NCBI RefSeq assembly: GCF_963920925.1
Contig: NZ_CAWUDI010000026.1
Location: forward strand, 57,642-121,641
Length of the DNA stretch: 64,000 nucleotides
Source of the DNA: Rivularia sp963920925
Lineage (GTDB): Bacteria; Cyanobacteriota; Cyanobacteriia; Cyanobacteriales; Nostocaceae
Direction of reading: 5' to 3'
In this document: in pieces, positions 62,745 to 64,000 of the stretch
Layout: each line of letters opens with the position of its first letter
Position numbering within the stretch: the first letter of the stretch is position 1
Made by a program: the position numbers and the translations under genes
Notes under the pieces: model-generated
The model's input: only the letters and a program-made list of their open reading frames with translations
Told to the model about the DNA's origin: nothing
Database searches by the model: none

Positions 62745-63015
62745 CGGAGCGAAGATTTCTCCAGCTTGTGTAATCGGTTTTAGGGGTTGTTTGGTTTTGT
62801 TTAACTCGCTCTAACAATCCAGCAATTGCCAAAATTTCTTGAGTCGCAGTTTCAGTTTCAACATTTGCCAAGTAACCTGCAAAATCAGCAAGCACCTGTA
62901 ACTTTTCTGGCGATAGTTGCTTGAGTAAGTCATTAAGTTGATGGTGTAACTCTGTCACAGATATCACATCCGTTGATAAGCTATCATCCATTAAGGAATT
63001 ATCGTTGGTATTCAT
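62737..63015 (-). CDS. Antitoxin partner of the RelE-type toxin
   Basis: A 92-residue acidic protein encoded just before the toxin with an 8-bp overlap. The centre VTELHHQLNDLLKQLSPEKL and LADFAGYLANVETETATQEI is helical and matches small cyanobacterial antitoxins found next to RelE toxins. The C-terminus (TTPKTDYTSWRNLRSDV) is probably the flexible part that wraps the toxin. I see no clear ribbon-helix-helix or AbrB-type DNA-binding motif, though autoregulation would be usual. The assignment rests mainly on position, size and charge. Confidence 0.75.
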   Translation of the reverse strand: MNTNDNSLMDDSLSTDVISVTELHHQLNDLLKQLSPEKLQVLADFAGYLANVETETATQEILAIAGLLERVKQNQTTPKTDYTSWRNLRSDV

Positions 63016-63045
63016 TGTGTGTTCGCAATTTTCTAAGTTTTACGT

Positions 63046-63915
63046 TCATTGTAGGGCAATGAATCCCGTCTCTTTAAGCAACAGCAGTAGTTCTACATAA
63101 GGAAGTTTCGTGTCTTTGTGATTATTTACCCACATATCAGCAAAGAAGTCTTGCATCAGAGCAATTATGCTACGGTATTTGATGATACTAGCAACATAAA
63201 AAGGATCTAACTTCATGTCTCCCTCGGTATGTATCTGCTCAATATTGTCGAGCAATATAGACCCCTGTTGATAAGGTTTTAAGCCTTCTATGCAATATTT
63301 TCGCATGATATTACGTTTCTGGTTTTCCGAACATGAGTCATATGACCATCGAATCAAGAAACCAAAATTTCGCAGAACTTCTCCGTAGTCGTAAAATTTG
63401 TTCTGCTCAAAGAAAGACTTTTCATCTGAAGTCAACGAAAAACTATTGTCAAGTACCAAACCAAAATCGCTTAAATATGTCTGTTCACCGTCGGTAAGGA
63501 TGTTGCGAAAATGCGCGTCAAAGTGGATGATTCCCTTCGCCCTCAAAAACTCAATTGTCGTGCGTAAATCATTTAAGGGTTGCTGAAGTTTATTGGGGTT
63601 TTCTCGCAGCCATGTTTCTAGAACGTGCGGTACGTACTCTAGGAATAAAATCAATTCATAGTTGGCGATCGCTCTATCTAACACGTATTTTCCAGCGTTC
63701 GCACTGTTACCCCAGTATTTCACATAATCCTGTAGACGGGATTTATCCACATCCATAGGTTGTCCAGAGAACGGAACAATCCGATAATGGTACATGAGTG
63801 GAAAAGTAGAAATTGCCCCCTCTAATACCCAGTTAGTTGTCTTGATATGAGTTACGAGTTCCCGGAAGACTCCAAAACCAGTGGAACCAAAGCCGTAATT
63901 ACAATAAGTCGGCAA
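63046..63915 (-). CDS. Protein kinase-like protein, possibly 5'-truncated
   Basis: A 289-residue protein with a kinase-like catalytic core: IIHFDAHFRN (H131, D133, N138) and SDFG (D150), plus a Gly-rich stretch NYGFGSTGFG (6-15) at the N-terminus. This places it among atypical Ser/Thr or small-molecule kinases. The only usual start in frame is TTG at 63915, right before the Gly-rich loop. The frame stays open further upstream (reading YENQFSTKNIYDLPTY, which looks coding) to a TAA at about 63986-63988, with no ATG, GTG or strong start. The true N-terminus may therefore be lost by a frameshift or deletion, or start at a rare codon. The gene reaches within 85 bp of the window edge. Confidence 0.65.
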   Translation of the reverse strand: MPTYCNYGFGSTGFGVFRELVTHIKTTNWVLEGAISTFPLMYHYRIVPFSGQPMDVDKSRLQDYVKYWGNSANAGKYVLDRAIANYELILFLEYVPHVLETWLRENPNKLQQPLNDLRTTIEFLRAKGIIHFDAHFRNILTDGEQTYLSDFGLVLDNSFSLTSDEKSFFEQNKFYDYGEVLRNFGFLIRWSYDSCSENQKRNIMRKYCIEGLKPYQQGSILLDNIEQIHTEGDMKLDPFYVASIIKYRSIIALMQDFFADMWVNNHKDTKLPYVELLLLLKETGFIALQ

Positions 63916-64000
63916 GTCATAGATATTTTTGGTGGAAAATTGGTTCTCATAGTTACTAAAAATATAGTCAAATATATTAACTAACTTTTAGCTTTGTAAG

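Overview
The window is chromosomal DNA from a filamentous, probably heterocyst-forming cyanobacterium of the Nostocales (Nostoc/Calothrix/Rivularia type). The evidence is more than 20 copies of the HIP1 octamer GCGATCGC, low overall G+C, heptanucleotide-type short tandem repeats between genes (for example actccaa units near 3.6 kb and gggagta units near 47.8 kb), and families typical of cyanobacteria: an SLH-OprB porin, a DUF3352 protein, an ABC1 kinase, a bestrophin and a two-domain PTPS. The species cannot be fixed from the sequence alone.

Layout. 0-10 kb holds housekeeping and stand-alone genes: partial bestrophin (-), outer-membrane porin, Rrf2 regulator with cysteine synthase, a J-domain protein, a receiver-histidine kinase, a lone TnpB transposon gene and a tandem PTPS/QueD protein. 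10.7-18.1 kb holds a GT2 glycosyltransferase, a methyltransferase, a DUF3352 protein and an M1 aminopeptidase with HEAT repeats. 18.4-34.3 kb is a plus-strand, Wzx/Wzy-type polysaccharide locus: GT4, GT4, Wzz/Wzc-like co-polymerase, O-antigen ligase/polymerase, GT2, GT2, GT4, flippase, pyruvyl transferase, then three GT2 genes made by tandem duplication. Together these could build, decorate with pyruvate, flip, polymerise and set the chain length of a surface polysaccharide.

34.3-38.9 kb holds a divergent pair, a TerB-dynamin-like GTPase and an unrecognised membrane/coiled-coil protein. The pair lies between two same-orientation copies of a ~70-bp repeat. It is the best candidate here for an undescribed membrane-remodelling or defence module. 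39.1-43.4 kb holds a secreted protein of unknown function, an ABC1 kinase and a small membrane protein.

43.5-54.1 kb is a second glycan locus on the minus strand: two GT-A-like proteins of a cyanobacterial family, a GT10 fucosyltransferase-like protein, two GT4 and one GT2 enzymes, an ATP-grasp protein, and an ABC exporter with a degenerate HisKA-like tail. A four-helix-bundle gene inside 18-bp inverted repeats interrupts it, and a third member of the GT-A-like family is transcribed away from it at 54.9 kb. The rest holds a 1461-residue malectin/Calx-beta/beta-propeller protein, glyoxalase II, a RelE-type toxin-antitoxin pair and a kinase-like gene at the right edge. I recognised no rRNA, tRNA, CRISPR array or riboswitch.
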